NCBI RefSeq assembly: GCF_900602065.1
Contig: NZ_UWFN01000263.1
Location: 1 to 64,000, forward strand
Reading direction: 5' to 3'
DNA length: 64,000 bases
From: Pseudomonas viridiflava
Lineage (GTDB): Bacteria > Pseudomonadota > Gammaproteobacteria > Pseudomonadales > Pseudomonadaceae
The position numbers and the translations under genes were made by a program. Of this stretch, positions 17,616 to 26,034 are shown piece by piece. The notes under the pieces were generated by a model. The model was not told the origin of the DNA and searched no databases. It saw nothing but the letters and a program-made list of their open reading frames with translations. Numbering within the stretch: position 1 is the first letter of the stretch; the number at the start of each line of letters is the position of its first letter.

Positions 17616-18113
17616 ATGTCCGGCTCAGATCTCAAGGCGTTATATCTCGCCCATCGCGGAGAAATTCAGGCTTACCTGGATCGTCGCTTGCGCTGCAAAG
17701 AGACTGCTGCCGACCTGACTCAGGACACGTTCATCCGGCTGTCAGAACAAATGAGCCGTACGCGCATAGAAAACTTCCGTGCCTACCTGTTCTCCAGTGC
17801 TCGCAATCTGTTTATCGACCATACCCGCCGCCAGGAGCATCGAAAGGTCGAGCCACTCGAACAGCAAGAGATGAGCGATGCCGAACCGCAAACGCCGACA
17901 CTTGAGCAAGCTGCCATTGCAAATCAGCAACTGTCAGCCTTGAACGACGTGATTCAGAACATGCCTGAGCCTTGTCGTGAAGTGTTTTTAATGGTGCGGG
18001 TTGAAGGCCTGACCTACGTCGAGATCGGTGAACGCCTCGGGATTTCTTCTAAAACCGCTTTCAGCCGCATGGTCAGAGCCCTGGACTTGTTGAAGTCAGG
18101 GATGTCCGAGTGA
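17616..18113 (+). CDS. ECF sigma factor, FecI/iron-starvation type
   Basis: This 165-residue protein has sigma region 2 (YLAHRGEIQAYLDRRLRC, ADLTQDTFIRLSE, FRAYLFSSARNLFIDHTRRQEH) and region 4 (MPEPCREVFLMVRVEGLTYVEIGERLGISSKTAFSRMVRALD). The length and sequence fit the FecI family that reads iron-uptake promoters. It is preceded by a Fur box and an AAGGTGG ribosome site, and followed by fecR-like and TonB-receptor genes, the standard cell-surface signalling order. It would be activated when the downstream receptor binds its siderophore and FecR passes the signal across the membrane. The likely target is the receptor gene at 19433. Confidence 0.93.
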   Translation: MSGSDLKALYLAHRGEIQAYLDRRLRCKETAADLTQDTFIRLSEQMSRTRIENFRAYLFSSARNLFIDHTRRQEHRKVEPLEQQEMSDAEPQTPTLEQAAIANQQLSALNDVIQNMPEPCREVFLMVRVEGLTYVEIGERLGISSKTAFSRMVRALDLLKSGMSE

Positions 18114-18225
18114 TCGCCTTCAATTGTTTGAACCCGAGGAAGCACACGACCGGGCAGCGGACTTACGCCCTCAAGCTGGACTACAATCTGGCGCCAGCAC
18201 CGTCCTGTCTTGAATTGATTGACCT

Positions 18226-19191
18226 ATGAGCGTTGAACCTCCGATTCTTCACCCATCCGCTGCGCAGCCTGATGACGTCAGCCATCAGGCCAGCACGTGG
18301 TTTGCGTTGATGCACGGCGGATCGCCCACAGCCGCCGAGCGAGAAGCGTTGGCAAAGTGGCTCGACGCTGACCCCCGGCATGCACAGGCGTATGCGCAAC
18401 TGGAAAGTTTATGGGCCGCCTCTGCCCTTCTCACCCAACCGAATCCGCCTGCAGTCAGCGCCCGGTTATCACGGCGCCGCTTTGTCGGTTTGGGCGTCGC
18501 GGCCTGTGCGGCGGCGGTCACCACGAGCGCAACGACGTTCTGGCTCAAAGGCGCAGCATCCCCTTTTGCAGACGTGCGAACCGCAGTAGGTGAACGGCGG
18601 ACAGTGCGCCTGGCTGATGGGTCAACCGTTGAACTTGCGGGCAACACCGCACTGAATCTGAACATGTCCTCTACACAGCGTGCCGTGGAGCTGCTGCAGG
18701 GCGAGGCATTTTTCAACGTAGTGCCCAGCGCTGCCGGCGAGCTCTCGGTCAGCACCGATGCGGGCCAGATTCTGACTAACGACAGCGAGTTCTGCGTGTC
18801 ATGCGACAGCACAACAACGATGCTGACGGTGAGTCGGCATACGGTACGCGTGGTTACATCGAGCCAACAAACGGATTTGGGAGAAGGCCTGTCACTTCGC
18901 TTCAGCGCCCATCAAACAGGCGCTATTCAGCACGCAGAACTGGACCAGGTTCTCGCCTGGCGCAGCGGCCGACTGGTGTTCTTCGACAAGCCGCTGAGCG
19001 CAGTGGTCAGCGAACTTCAACGGTGGCGCGAAGGCAAAATATTCATCGCGGACCAGCAGCTTGCAGCACGACGAGTCAGCCTGATCCTCAATCTGAATCG
19101 GCCTGAGCAAATGCTTGATGTTCTTTCCAAGGCCCTGGCGGTAAGAATGACGACGTACACCGATCTGGTGACCGTCATTCATGCGGCTTGA
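18226..19191 (+). CDS. FecR-family anti-sigma / sigma regulator
   Basis: This 321-residue protein has an N-terminal cytoplasmic DUF4880 domain (ASTWFALMHGGSPTAAEREA, KWLDADPRHAQAYAQLESLW), which binds the sigma factor. A single membrane segment follows (VGLGVAACAAAVTTSATTFWL, about residues 88-108), then the periplasmic FecR domain (VRTAVGERRTVRLADGSTVEL, LNLNMS, VELLQGEAFF) and a C-terminal STN-like part that contacts the receptor signalling domain. It holds the ECF sigma inactive until the TonB receptor is loaded. The ATG starts 112 bases after the sigma gene, in the same direction. Confidence 0.92.
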   Translation: MSVEPPILHPSAAQPDDVSHQASTWFALMHGGSPTAAEREALAKWLDADPRHAQAYAQLESLWAASALLTQPNPPAVSARLSRRRFVGLGVAACAAAVTTSATTFWLKGAASPFADVRTAVGERRTVRLADGSTVELAGNTALNLNMSSTQRAVELLQGEAFFNVVPSAAGELSVSTDAGQILTNDSEFCVSCDSTTTMLTVSRHTVRVVTSSQQTDLGEGLSLRFSAHQTGAIQHAELDQVLAWRSGRLVFFDKPLSAVVSELQRWREGKIFIADQQLAARRVSLILNLNRPEQMLDVLSKALAVRMTTYTDLVTVIHAA

Positions 19192-19432
19192 CGCGGAACC
19201 GGCCTCAGCCGGGTACGGGCCCGCACAGTCACAGGAAACGGGTCGGTAGAAATACCGCACCCACGGTGGCAGCCGGTCGCCTGAATATTATTCCAATCCG
19301 CAATCTCTGCCTCCAGCAGATACCCGTCACAATTTTTTCAAAACACCTTCAGGTATTGCCAAAGGTCATCCGTCTTAGATGTGACTGATAGCTGTTCGCA
19401 TATCCGTGCGCATCTCATAGGGAACAACCTGA

Positions 19433-21853
19433 ATGGCAAAGCACCACAATCCTGAACGCAAAAATGGCGCGCAATGGCGACTGGGCGCCCACGGCGCAGT
19501 ACTCGCCTGCACGCTGCTCGTAGGGGCCGTTCAGGCGCATGCCGCGCCAGGCAACAGCGCTGGCAGCACCATGGACAAGCTGTCACTCAACATTCCGGCG
19601 CAACAGTTGCGTCTGGCCCTGTTGGTGTTTAGCCAGCAAACCGGGCAAAACGTCCTGCTCGACGGCAACCTCGATGCTGGTTTGCGCAGCAGTGCAGTTG
19701 TTGGCAGCTACTCGGCCGAAGAGGGATTGGCGGGCCTGCTGCAAGGCAGCGGCTACAGCTTCGCCCGTACCGACGCTGTAACGGTATATCTGGTGCCCGT
19801 TGCCCGCCCTGAAGTCGCCAACGAGATGAACCTGCCCGCCACGCAGATTCAGTCGCGCAGCACACAAGACTCTCTCCAGAGTGTGGGCTATCAGGGCAAG
19901 CCGGTTTCCAGCACCACACGTCTGGGCCTGAGCGACAAGGAAACGCCGCAAGCGGTGACCGTCGTGACCCGCGAGCAAATGGACGACTTCCAGCTCAACA
20001 GCGTCAAAGAAGCCTTGCGCAGCGCGCCGTCAGTCACCGTCGAACAATTCGAGACTGACCGCACGGCCTTTACCTCTCGCGGCTTCACAATCGATAACTT
20101 CGAATATGACGGCATGGGCATGCCTTTCTCCGGCGGCGTGCTGCTCGGCGATCAGGACATGACCGAGTTCGAACAGATCGATGTATTGCACGGTGCCAAC
20201 GGGCTCATGAGTGGTGCAGGCAACCCGTCGGCAACAGTGAATTTCGTCCGCAAGCGCCCTACCGATACGTTTCAGGCGAAAATCGACGCCAGTGCCGGTT
20301 CATGGGACAACCGTCGCCTCGGCCTGGATGTCTCCGGCCCGCTGACAGATAGCGGTAACGTGCGCGGTCGTTTCATCACCGCACACGACAAAGGTAATTC
20401 CTACCTCGACCAGTACAGCCACGAGGTCAATGTGGCGGCAGGTCTGCTGGCATTCGACCTGTCCGACGCGGACACGCTGACCGTAGGCTTTTCCCAGCAA
20501 GACAGCTATTCGAACGGCAGCACCTGGGGCGCCCTGCCCATCGCCGATTTCGCGGGCAATCGCATTCATTACAGCAGCCGCAGCTCCAGCATCGGTCAAC
20601 CCTGGACCTACTGGGACATCCACACCAAACGCGCCTTCGCCGAGCTGACCCACGAATTCGATAACGGCTGGCACAGCAAAATCACCCTGACCGGCGTAAG
20701 CCAGCATCAGGACACAAAAATGCTGTACGCCATCCCGGCAACGGCGACTGACGTTTTTGCCTACGTCAACCGCACCACCAGTACCGAACATCAGGTTATC
20801 GGCGAAGCTCAGCTATCCGGGCCATTCAATTTTCTGGGGCGCGAACATGAGTTGACGGTAGGTGCCAACTACGGCCGCACTCATCACAAGGAGCGCGGCC
20901 ACTATCGGGATGCTGCCGGCTTTATCAACGCCAGCCTTGCGGACGCCCTGGCGGGCACCGTGGTGCAACCGGCCTTTGACTTTACCAACGACCTGAACAC
21001 CCAGCTGTTCAGCGACCGTCAGAAAAGCCTGTTCGCCGGTGCACGGTTCAGCCTCGCCGATGATCTGCACTGGATTGCCGGAGCCCGGATGCTCAGTGCC
21101 GATGGCGAAGGTGCGGGCTATGGAGCGCGGCACGATACGCGGGTGCACGGCAAAGTGACGCCTTACACCGGTCTGGTCTATGACCTCACCCCGCAATGGA
21201 GCCTCTATACCAGCTGGACCGAGATCTTCAAGCCGCAATACGTGCGTAGCACCAGTGGCGGAGTGATCGAGCCTCTAGAGGGTAAAAGCACCGAGGTCGG
21301 CGTGAAAGGACGCGTGCTCGAAGAGCGACTGACCCTCACCGCAGCGGTGTTCAAAACCGATCAGCAAAACGTTGCTGAACTCACCGGTCAGATCGTGGGT
21401 GGCCAATACGTTTATCGAGGTGCGGACGTCAAGAGCCGTGGTGTCGAGCTGGAAGCTTCCGGCGAGGCATTGCCAGGCCTGGAACTGGCTGCGGGCTATA
21501 CCTTTGTGCGGATCGAAGACGCGGATGGTGATGAAGCACGCAAGTACATCCCTGATCACGTCTTGCGCGGCAGCCTGGCCTACCGGCTACCCGGCATGCC
21601 CCAGGCCAGAGTCGGGACTCGCATCCAGTGGCAAAGCGGGACTGAAGTCGATACGAACCGCAGGGTTGAACAAGAGGCCTACGCGCTGATTGACCTGATG
21701 GCCAGCTACGACTTCGATGATCACTGGAGCACGTCATTGAACCTGAATAACGTCACCGATCAGAAATACCTGCTTTCGCTGTATCAATCAGCGGGCTCGA
21801 CCAACTACGGCGCGCCAAGGAACCTGACGGCCTCGGTGACCTGGAAGTATTGA
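19433..21853 (+). CDS. TonB-dependent siderophore receptor with STN signalling domain
   Basis: This 806-residue outer-membrane receptor has, in order, a signal peptide ending near AHAAPG, an STN domain (about 45-115: LSLNIPAQQLRLALLVFSQQ, GLLQGSGYSF), a plug (KETPQAVTVVTREQMDD, SRGFTIDNFEYDG, VRKRPT) and a 22-strand barrel. It ends in aromatic W-K-Y. The STN domain shows that it transmits its binding state to the FecR-like protein encoded just before it. This should make it a ferric-siderophore receptor that induces its own synthesis. The siderophore is not evident. AGGGAA lies about 9 bases before the ATG. There are about 240 non-coding bases upstream for the ECF-dependent promoter. Confidence 0.95.
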   Translation: MAKHHNPERKNGAQWRLGAHGAVLACTLLVGAVQAHAAPGNSAGSTMDKLSLNIPAQQLRLALLVFSQQTGQNVLLDGNLDAGLRSSAVVGSYSAEEGLAGLLQGSGYSFARTDAVTVYLVPVARPEVANEMNLPATQIQSRSTQDSLQSVGYQGKPVSSTTRLGLSDKETPQAVTVVTREQMDDFQLNSVKEALRSAPSVTVEQFETDRTAFTSRGFTIDNFEYDGMGMPFSGGVLLGDQDMTEFEQIDVLHGANGLMSGAGNPSATVNFVRKRPTDTFQAKIDASAGSWDNRRLGLDVSGPLTDSGNVRGRFITAHDKGNSYLDQYSHEVNVAAGLLAFDLSDADTLTVGFSQQDSYSNGSTWGALPIADFAGNRIHYSSRSSSIGQPWTYWDIHTKRAFAELTHEFDNGWHSKITLTGVSQHQDTKMLYAIPATATDVFAYVNRTTSTEHQVIGEAQLSGPFNFLGREHELTVGANYGRTHHKERGHYRDAAGFINASLADALAGTVVQPAFDFTNDLNTQLFSDRQKSLFAGARFSLADDLHWIAGARMLSADGEGAGYGARHDTRVHGKVTPYTGLVYDLTPQWSLYTSWTEIFKPQYVRSTSGGVIEPLEGKSTEVGVKGRVLEERLTLTAAVFKTDQQNVAELTGQIVGGQYVYRGADVKSRGVELEASGEALPGLELAAGYTFVRIEDADGDEARKYIPDHVLRGSLAYRLPGMPQARVGTRIQWQSGTEVDTNRRVEQEAYALIDLMASYDFDDHWSTSLNLNNVTDQKYLLSLYQSAGSTNYGAPRNLTASVTWKY

Positions 21854-21959
21854 GTTGATGGCGACTTCTTCGAGAATTGCATAGCAGTGTCGCGCAGCAA
21901 ACTCGAATCGGCGGCTCTCATCAAACATAAAATAACTATCTGAATTAAATAATTTTTTC

Positions 21960-22049
21960 TGTAGGAGTGAGCTTGCTCGCGATAGCGATAGACAGGTTAA
22001 GAAGATATCGTCTGACCTGACGCCATCGCGAGCAAGCTCACTCCTACAG
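21960..22049. repeat. Inverted REP pair (REPIN)
   Basis: TGTAGGAGTGAGCTTGCTCG (then CGAT) at the left is the exact reverse complement of the right arm at 22025-22049, with a 40-base spacer between. The whole forms a large hairpin between the convergent TonB-receptor and sorbosone-dehydrogenase-like genes. The element is an exact-arm member of the family that also occurs at 78-206, 5636 and 47850. Confidence 0.9.
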
Positions 22050-22081
22050 ATCAATTATTTGCTGGGTGACGGTGCAGAAGC

Positions 22082-22109
22082 GCCCCGAGGAGATAATCCG
22101 CCTCGGGGC
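22082..22109 (-). terminator. Hairpin after the sorbosone-dehydrogenase-like gene
   Basis: GCCCCGAGG pairs with CCTCGGGGC around a short loop, just past the stop codon of the minus-strand gene. It is GC-rich, but no T-run follows, so it may act as an mRNA end-protecting structure or a weak terminator. Confidence 0.6.
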
Positions 22110-22116
22110 ACTCGGC

Positions 22117-23409
22117 TCAACGGTTGCGCGTCACTCGCCAGACCGTATTGGCCAGGTCGTCGGCAATGATCAGCGCACCTTTCGGGTCCACCGTGACCCC
22201 AACAGGTCGACCGCGAGTTTTGCCGTCAGCGCCACGGAAGCCTGTCGCGAAATCAACCGGCTCACCCGCAGGGCGACCGTCGTTGAACGGCACGAAAATC
22301 ACCTTGTAACCCACCGGGTTTGGACGGTTCCAACTGCCATGCTCGCCAACAAATACGCCGTTGGCGAATTTCTCACCCATGGCCGGGATGGAAAAGTCGA
22401 CACCCAGTGCGGCAACGTGCGAACCCAGGCTGTAATCAGGTTTGATCGCCGAGGCGACCTTGTCCGGATTCTGCGGCTGCGCGCGTGAGTCAACGTTCTG
22501 GCCCCAATAGCTGTAAGGCCAGCCGTAGAAACCGCCCTCCTTCACCGAAGTCAGATAATCCGGAACCAGATCAGGCCCCAGCTCGTCACGCTCATTGACC
22601 ACCGTCCACAACTGCCCGGTTTCGGGCTGAATGGTCAACGCTGTCGGGTTACGCAGGCCCGTCGCATATGGCTTGTGCGCGCCCGTCTCGGCATCGATCT
22701 GCCAGACCATGGCGCGATCAATCTCGACTTCCATGCCGCGCTCGGTGACGTTGCTGTTCGAGCCAATGCCCACATACAGGGTGCGCCCGTCCTCACTGAT
22801 GGTCAGCGCTTTGGTCCAGTGATGGTTGATCTGCGAAGGCAGTTCAGTGACCGTGGTCGGCGCACCACTGGCTTTGGTCTGGCCATCCTGATAATCGAAG
22901 CGCACCAGCGCATCCTGATTGGCCACGTACAGCTTGCCATCGGCAAACGCGAGGCCATACGGCGCGTTGAGGTTCTCAGCGAAAACCGTCTTCAACTCAT
23001 AAGCGCCATCGCCATCGGCATCCCGCAGCAACGTCAGACGGTTGCCGCCTTTGACCTGCGTGTTGCCCTTCGCCTTGATCACGCTGGCGATCACATCCTT
23101 GGGCTTGAGCTTGGCTGCACTGCCGCCACGCCCTTCTGCAACCAGAATATCGCCGTTGGGCAGGACCAGCGTCTGGCGCGGAATCCTCAGGTCAGTCGCA
23201 ATTGCGCTAATGCTGAAGCCCTCGGGAACGGTGGGCTTCTGATCACCCCATGCCACAGGCTCAGCGATCTTCATGCTGGGCAAAAGCGTGCGTTGCGGCT
23301 CGGGCAACTTCGGATCCGGACCGCGTGCCTGAGTGCTTTCTCCGTCGCCACCACAAGCACTCAACAACAGTGCCACGCTGATAAGAGTCAGTGCGCCTGA
23401 ATGCTTCAT
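22117..23409 (-). CDS. Sorbosone dehydrogenase-like / PQQ-type beta-propeller lipoprotein
   Basis: This 430-residue protein has a lipoprotein signal (ALTLISVALLLSAC, acyl-Cys at about residue 19). Its beta-propeller belongs to the soluble glucose/L-sorbosone dehydrogenase family (COG2133 type). Hallmarks are LVLPNGDILVAEGRGG, NAPYGLAFADGKLYVANQDALVRF, GLRNPTALTIQPETGQLW and GEHGSWNRPNPVGYKV. Related proteins use PQQ or act as sugar-lactone/sorbosone oxidases in the periplasm; the substrate here is inferred only by family. GGGAGG stands before the ATG. It overlaps the upstream DUF2231 gene by four bases (ATGA), so the two are co-translated. Confidence 0.88.
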   Translation of the reverse strand: MKHSGALTLISVALLLSACGGDGESTQARGPDPKLPEPQRTLLPSMKIAEPVAWGDQKPTVPEGFSISAIATDLRIPRQTLVLPNGDILVAEGRGGSAAKLKPKDVIASVIKAKGNTQVKGGNRLTLLRDADGDGAYELKTVFAENLNAPYGLAFADGKLYVANQDALVRFDYQDGQTKASGAPTTVTELPSQINHHWTKALTISEDGRTLYVGIGSNSNVTERGMEVEIDRAMVWQIDAETGAHKPYATGLRNPTALTIQPETGQLWTVVNERDELGPDLVPDYLTSVKEGGFYGWPYSYWGQNVDSRAQPQNPDKVASAIKPDYSLGSHVAALGVDFSIPAMGEKFANGVFVGEHGSWNRPNPVGYKVIFVPFNDGRPAGEPVDFATGFRGADGKTRGRPVGVTVDPKGALIIADDLANTVWRVTRNR

Positions 23410-23834
23410 TCCGCACCTCCCGAACGCAGATTAGTGAGGCCGATCCATGCAGCAACAACGGACAACAAGGTCACGACGATCGACAACACCAGGCCCGTTG
23501 GCATCATCGCCCAAGCGTCTTTCGCATGCTCAAACGCGTTCAGCAGACCCAACGCCCAAGTGGCGAGCAGTAGCAGGAAATACGCAACAGGACGCCCTGC
23601 CTTATGGTCCGCACGGATCAGATTGACCAGCGCAAACAACAACGCCAGGCCACAGAACAGCAGACCTCCGGCGATCAGCCACGAGGCAAAATTGGCCCAT
23701 TGAATCTGGTAGGTCTGGGCGTAAGCAATGTCACTCAGCAAAGCACCGAGAAACAGCGGGACGGTACCGGCCAGCAAGATCGCATGAAGCGGGCTTGGAG
23801 TGGTCCGGTATAAGGGTTGAGTGGTAACGGTCAC
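23406..23834 (-). CDS. DUF2231 inner-membrane protein
   Basis: This 142-residue protein has four hydrophobic helices (LHAILLAGTVPLFLGALLSD, FASWLIAGGLLFCGLALLFAL, VAYFLLLLATWALGLLNAF, GLVLSIVVTLLSVVAAWIGL). The HxxLxxxP arrangement near the first helix is typical of DUF2231, sometimes thought to bind haem. It begins with GTG after AAGGAG and is the first gene of a two-gene unit with the sorbosone-dehydrogenase-like lipoprotein. The pairing suggests that it is a membrane electron acceptor for that enzyme. This is inference. Confidence 0.87.
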   Translation of the reverse strand: MTVTTQPLYRTTPSPLHAILLAGTVPLFLGALLSDIAYAQTYQIQWANFASWLIAGGLLFCGLALLFALVNLIRADHKAGRPVAYFLLLLATWALGLLNAFEHAKDAWAMMPTGLVLSIVVTLLSVVAAWIGLTNLRSGGAE

Positions 23835-24008
23835 GGCGGCTCCTTATCGTTGAACGACCCGGTCCGAAACTCAGCGCAGATGCACTGGCAGACAGGGTCG
23901 CGCTGACTGCGCAAAGAAAAGGATCATCGCGCCAGAGCGTTAGTTCACTGAAGTTCGTGTCGAAATATTTTGAAAGGGTGTATGAAAGCGACGGGGGCCA
24001 TGACCGCG

Positions 24009-25028
24009 TCAAAACCTCTCAAGGTTACTCCGTGCGACGGCATCCCCATGCGCCGCGGCTTTTTCCCACCATTTAATCGCCTGGGCACGGTCCTTGGGGA
24101 CTCCCTCGCCCATGAAGTAGAGATTGCCCAGACTTGACTCGCCGCCAGCGTGCCCTTGCTCGGCAGCGAGACGAAACCATTTGGCAGCGGCTGAATAGTC
24201 CTGTGCAACACCCTCCCCCGTTACATATAGCATTCCAAGGTTGAACTGCGCCGACGCCCGGCCCTGCTCGGCAGCTTTTCGATACCACACGGCCGCTTCC
24301 GCCGGATCGCGGACCACGCCCGAACCGTGCTGGTAAAAAACGCCCATGTTGTGCTGAGCATAAGACTCTCCTTGCTCGGCAGCTTTGCGATACCAATACA
24401 CGGCCTTGCTCTGATCCTGGACCACACCTTTACCGTCGGCATACAGCCTGGCAAGGTTGAACTGCGCAGCGGAGTCACCCTGTTCGGCCGCTTTCAGGTA
24501 CAGCGCTACGGCCTCTTCATAGCTTTGGGAAACAGCTTCACCGTCTTCATACAACAAGCCAAGTCTGTTCTGAGCGCCCGCAAAACCTTGTTTGGCCGCC
24601 AAGGCGTACCAGTGAGCAGCCTCGTTGAGATTCTTGGTCTCACCCCGGCCATATTGATAAATGGCACCCAATTGAAATTGAGCGTTGACGAAACCCTGAT
24701 CAGCCGACTTGCGGTAATAGCTCAGTGCCTTGGACCAATCCTGAGCCACACCCTCGCCGTGTTCGTATAGAACAGCAACGTTAAATTGCGCAACAGCATC
24801 GTTCTGCCGGGCGGCTTTGAGAAACCACGTAAACGCTTGCGCCTTGTCTTGCTCGACCCCATCGCCCCGTTCATAACGCGCGCCAAGGAGAACCTGAGCA
24901 TCTGCATTGCCCGCCTGCGCTGCCCGCTCAAGGTCGCTGAGGTCAGACGCGGCGTATGCCGGCCCGGTCAACAACAGAACACTGAACACCGCCGATAACA
25001 ATCGTCCGCGCTTGAAAGCTGAAAACAT
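24009..25028 (-). CDS. Exported Sel1-repeat protein
   Basis: This 339-residue protein has a signal peptide (LLSAVFSVLLLTGPAYA) followed by eight or nine Sel1-like repeats of about 36 residues. The repeating pattern is AQ(F/H)N(L/M)G..Y..G.GV.QD...A..WYRKAAEQG, filling the rest of the protein. Such solenoids act as protein-binding scaffolds in the periplasm or at the surface. The partner is unknown. The ATG at 25028 is preferred over an in-frame start at 25094 because the signal peptide begins there. The repeats are very alike at DNA level, so copy number could vary between strains. Confidence 0.9.
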   Translation of the reverse strand: MFSAFKRGRLLSAVFSVLLLTGPAYAASDLSDLERAAQAGNADAQVLLGARYERGDGVEQDKAQAFTWFLKAARQNDAVAQFNVAVLYEHGEGVAQDWSKALSYYRKSADQGFVNAQFQLGAIYQYGRGETKNLNEAAHWYALAAKQGFAGAQNRLGLLYEDGEAVSQSYEEAVALYLKAAEQGDSAAQFNLARLYADGKGVVQDQSKAVYWYRKAAEQGESYAQHNMGVFYQHGSGVVRDPAEAAVWYRKAAEQGRASAQFNLGMLYVTGEGVAQDYSAAAKWFRLAAEQGHAGGESSLGNLYFMGEGVPKDRAQAIKWWEKAAAHGDAVARSNLERF

Positions 25029-25264
25029 AACCCGTCCAGTAGATCCTGACGCAAAGGCCGATGATGCTACACCTAGCCGAAGACGATCGGCCATCGATGC
25101 AGCGGTTTTAACGAGAACCGGAACGGCGAACCTCGCTGCGTGATCCTCTCTTGCGCACCGGGTTATTAACCTGGGAGGTTCTTATCTGACATTCGACAGG
25201 CGCGCTGCGGTTCTGCGAAAGTGTTCGGGAGATACCTGATACTGATCATTAAGGACCCCGTGCC

Positions 25265-25813
25265 ATGGAATGCCCTCCTGCTCTTCACACCTCCCGCCTG
25301 ATACTCACTTCCCTGCAACTGAGTGATGCGCCTGCAATCCAGCAGCTTTTCCCACAGTGGGAAGTGGTCCGTTACCTCGACAGCCGTGTGCCGTGGCCTT
25401 ATCCGGCTGACGGTGCGCTGACCTATGTACGTGACGTTGTGCTTCCTGCTATCGCGTCCGGACGTGAGTGGCACTGGATGATCCGCTTGAATACGGAACC
25501 GGCGCAGAGCATCGGCAGCATCAGTCTGTACGATCAGCCGGGTAACAACCGTGGCTTCTGGCTAGCGCCCCAATGGCAGGGGCAAGGCTACATAAGCGAG
25601 GCGTGTCAGGTGATTAACGCCTATTGGTTTGAGACGCTGGCCCGCCCGGTTATGCAGGTACCCAAAGCGGTGGGCAACCAGGCGTCGCGCAAAGTTTCCC
25701 AACGCGAAGGCATGCGGCTGGTCGACACGCAGGAAGGGCATTTCGTCTCGGGGCCTATGCTCAAGGAAATTTGGGAAATGAGCCGCGCCGAGTGGTTACA
25801 AAACAAAGCTTGA
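25265..25813 (+). CDS. GNAT acetyltransferase, RimJ/RimL type
   Basis: This 182-residue protein matches the acetyltransferase_3 subgroup: LHTSRLILTSLQLSDAPAIQ at the start, SIGSISLYDQPGNNRGFWLAPQWQGQGYISEA (acetyl-CoA P-loop region Q-x-x-G-Q/G-Y), and NQASRKVSQREGMRLV near the end. It would move an acetyl group from acetyl-CoA to an N-terminus or small molecule; the substrate is unknown. AAGGA lies about 10 bases upstream of the ATG. It is divergent from the Sel1-repeat gene. Confidence 0.88.
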   Translation: MECPPALHTSRLILTSLQLSDAPAIQQLFPQWEVVRYLDSRVPWPYPADGALTYVRDVVLPAIASGREWHWMIRLNTEPAQSIGSISLYDQPGNNRGFWLAPQWQGQGYISEACQVINAYWFETLARPVMQVPKAVGNQASRKVSQREGMRLVDTQEGHFVSGPMLKEIWEMSRAEWLQNKA

Positions 25814-25984
25814 GACCTGTCCCTGCAATACGCCTCTGACCTTGAAAGGGTCGAGGCGTCCCGCGCCAAATTGTTGGCTGGCGTTGTCACACCCCCGCCT
25901 GAGCAGGCCATGTGCCAGCCACCATTGATAAATATTCTCCGTATCAAGCTGTTACGTGATTTAAATTCCTGACAAAATGAATGC

Positions 25985-26003
25985 TAATAATTCTCATAAG
26001 CAT
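25985..26003. promoter_or_regulatory. Fur box before the second TonB receptor
   Basis: TAATAATTCTCATAAGCATT and the flanking AATGCTAATAATTCTCAT give a Fur-consensus-like palindrome about 30-50 bases before the start codon at 26035. A second partial ATTCTCAT follows at about 26006, so two overlapping Fur dimers may bind. This predicts expression under iron limitation. Confidence 0.78.
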
Positions 26004-26034
26004 TAATTCTCATCGTTTTAACAGGAAGTTAGTC

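Noticed and set aside
23835-24008. AlgU-type (GAACTT/TCTGA) promoter for the DUF2231 unit
   Set aside because: A GAACTT-like and a TCTGG-like element exist on the minus strand, but their spacing is about 14 bases instead of 16-17.
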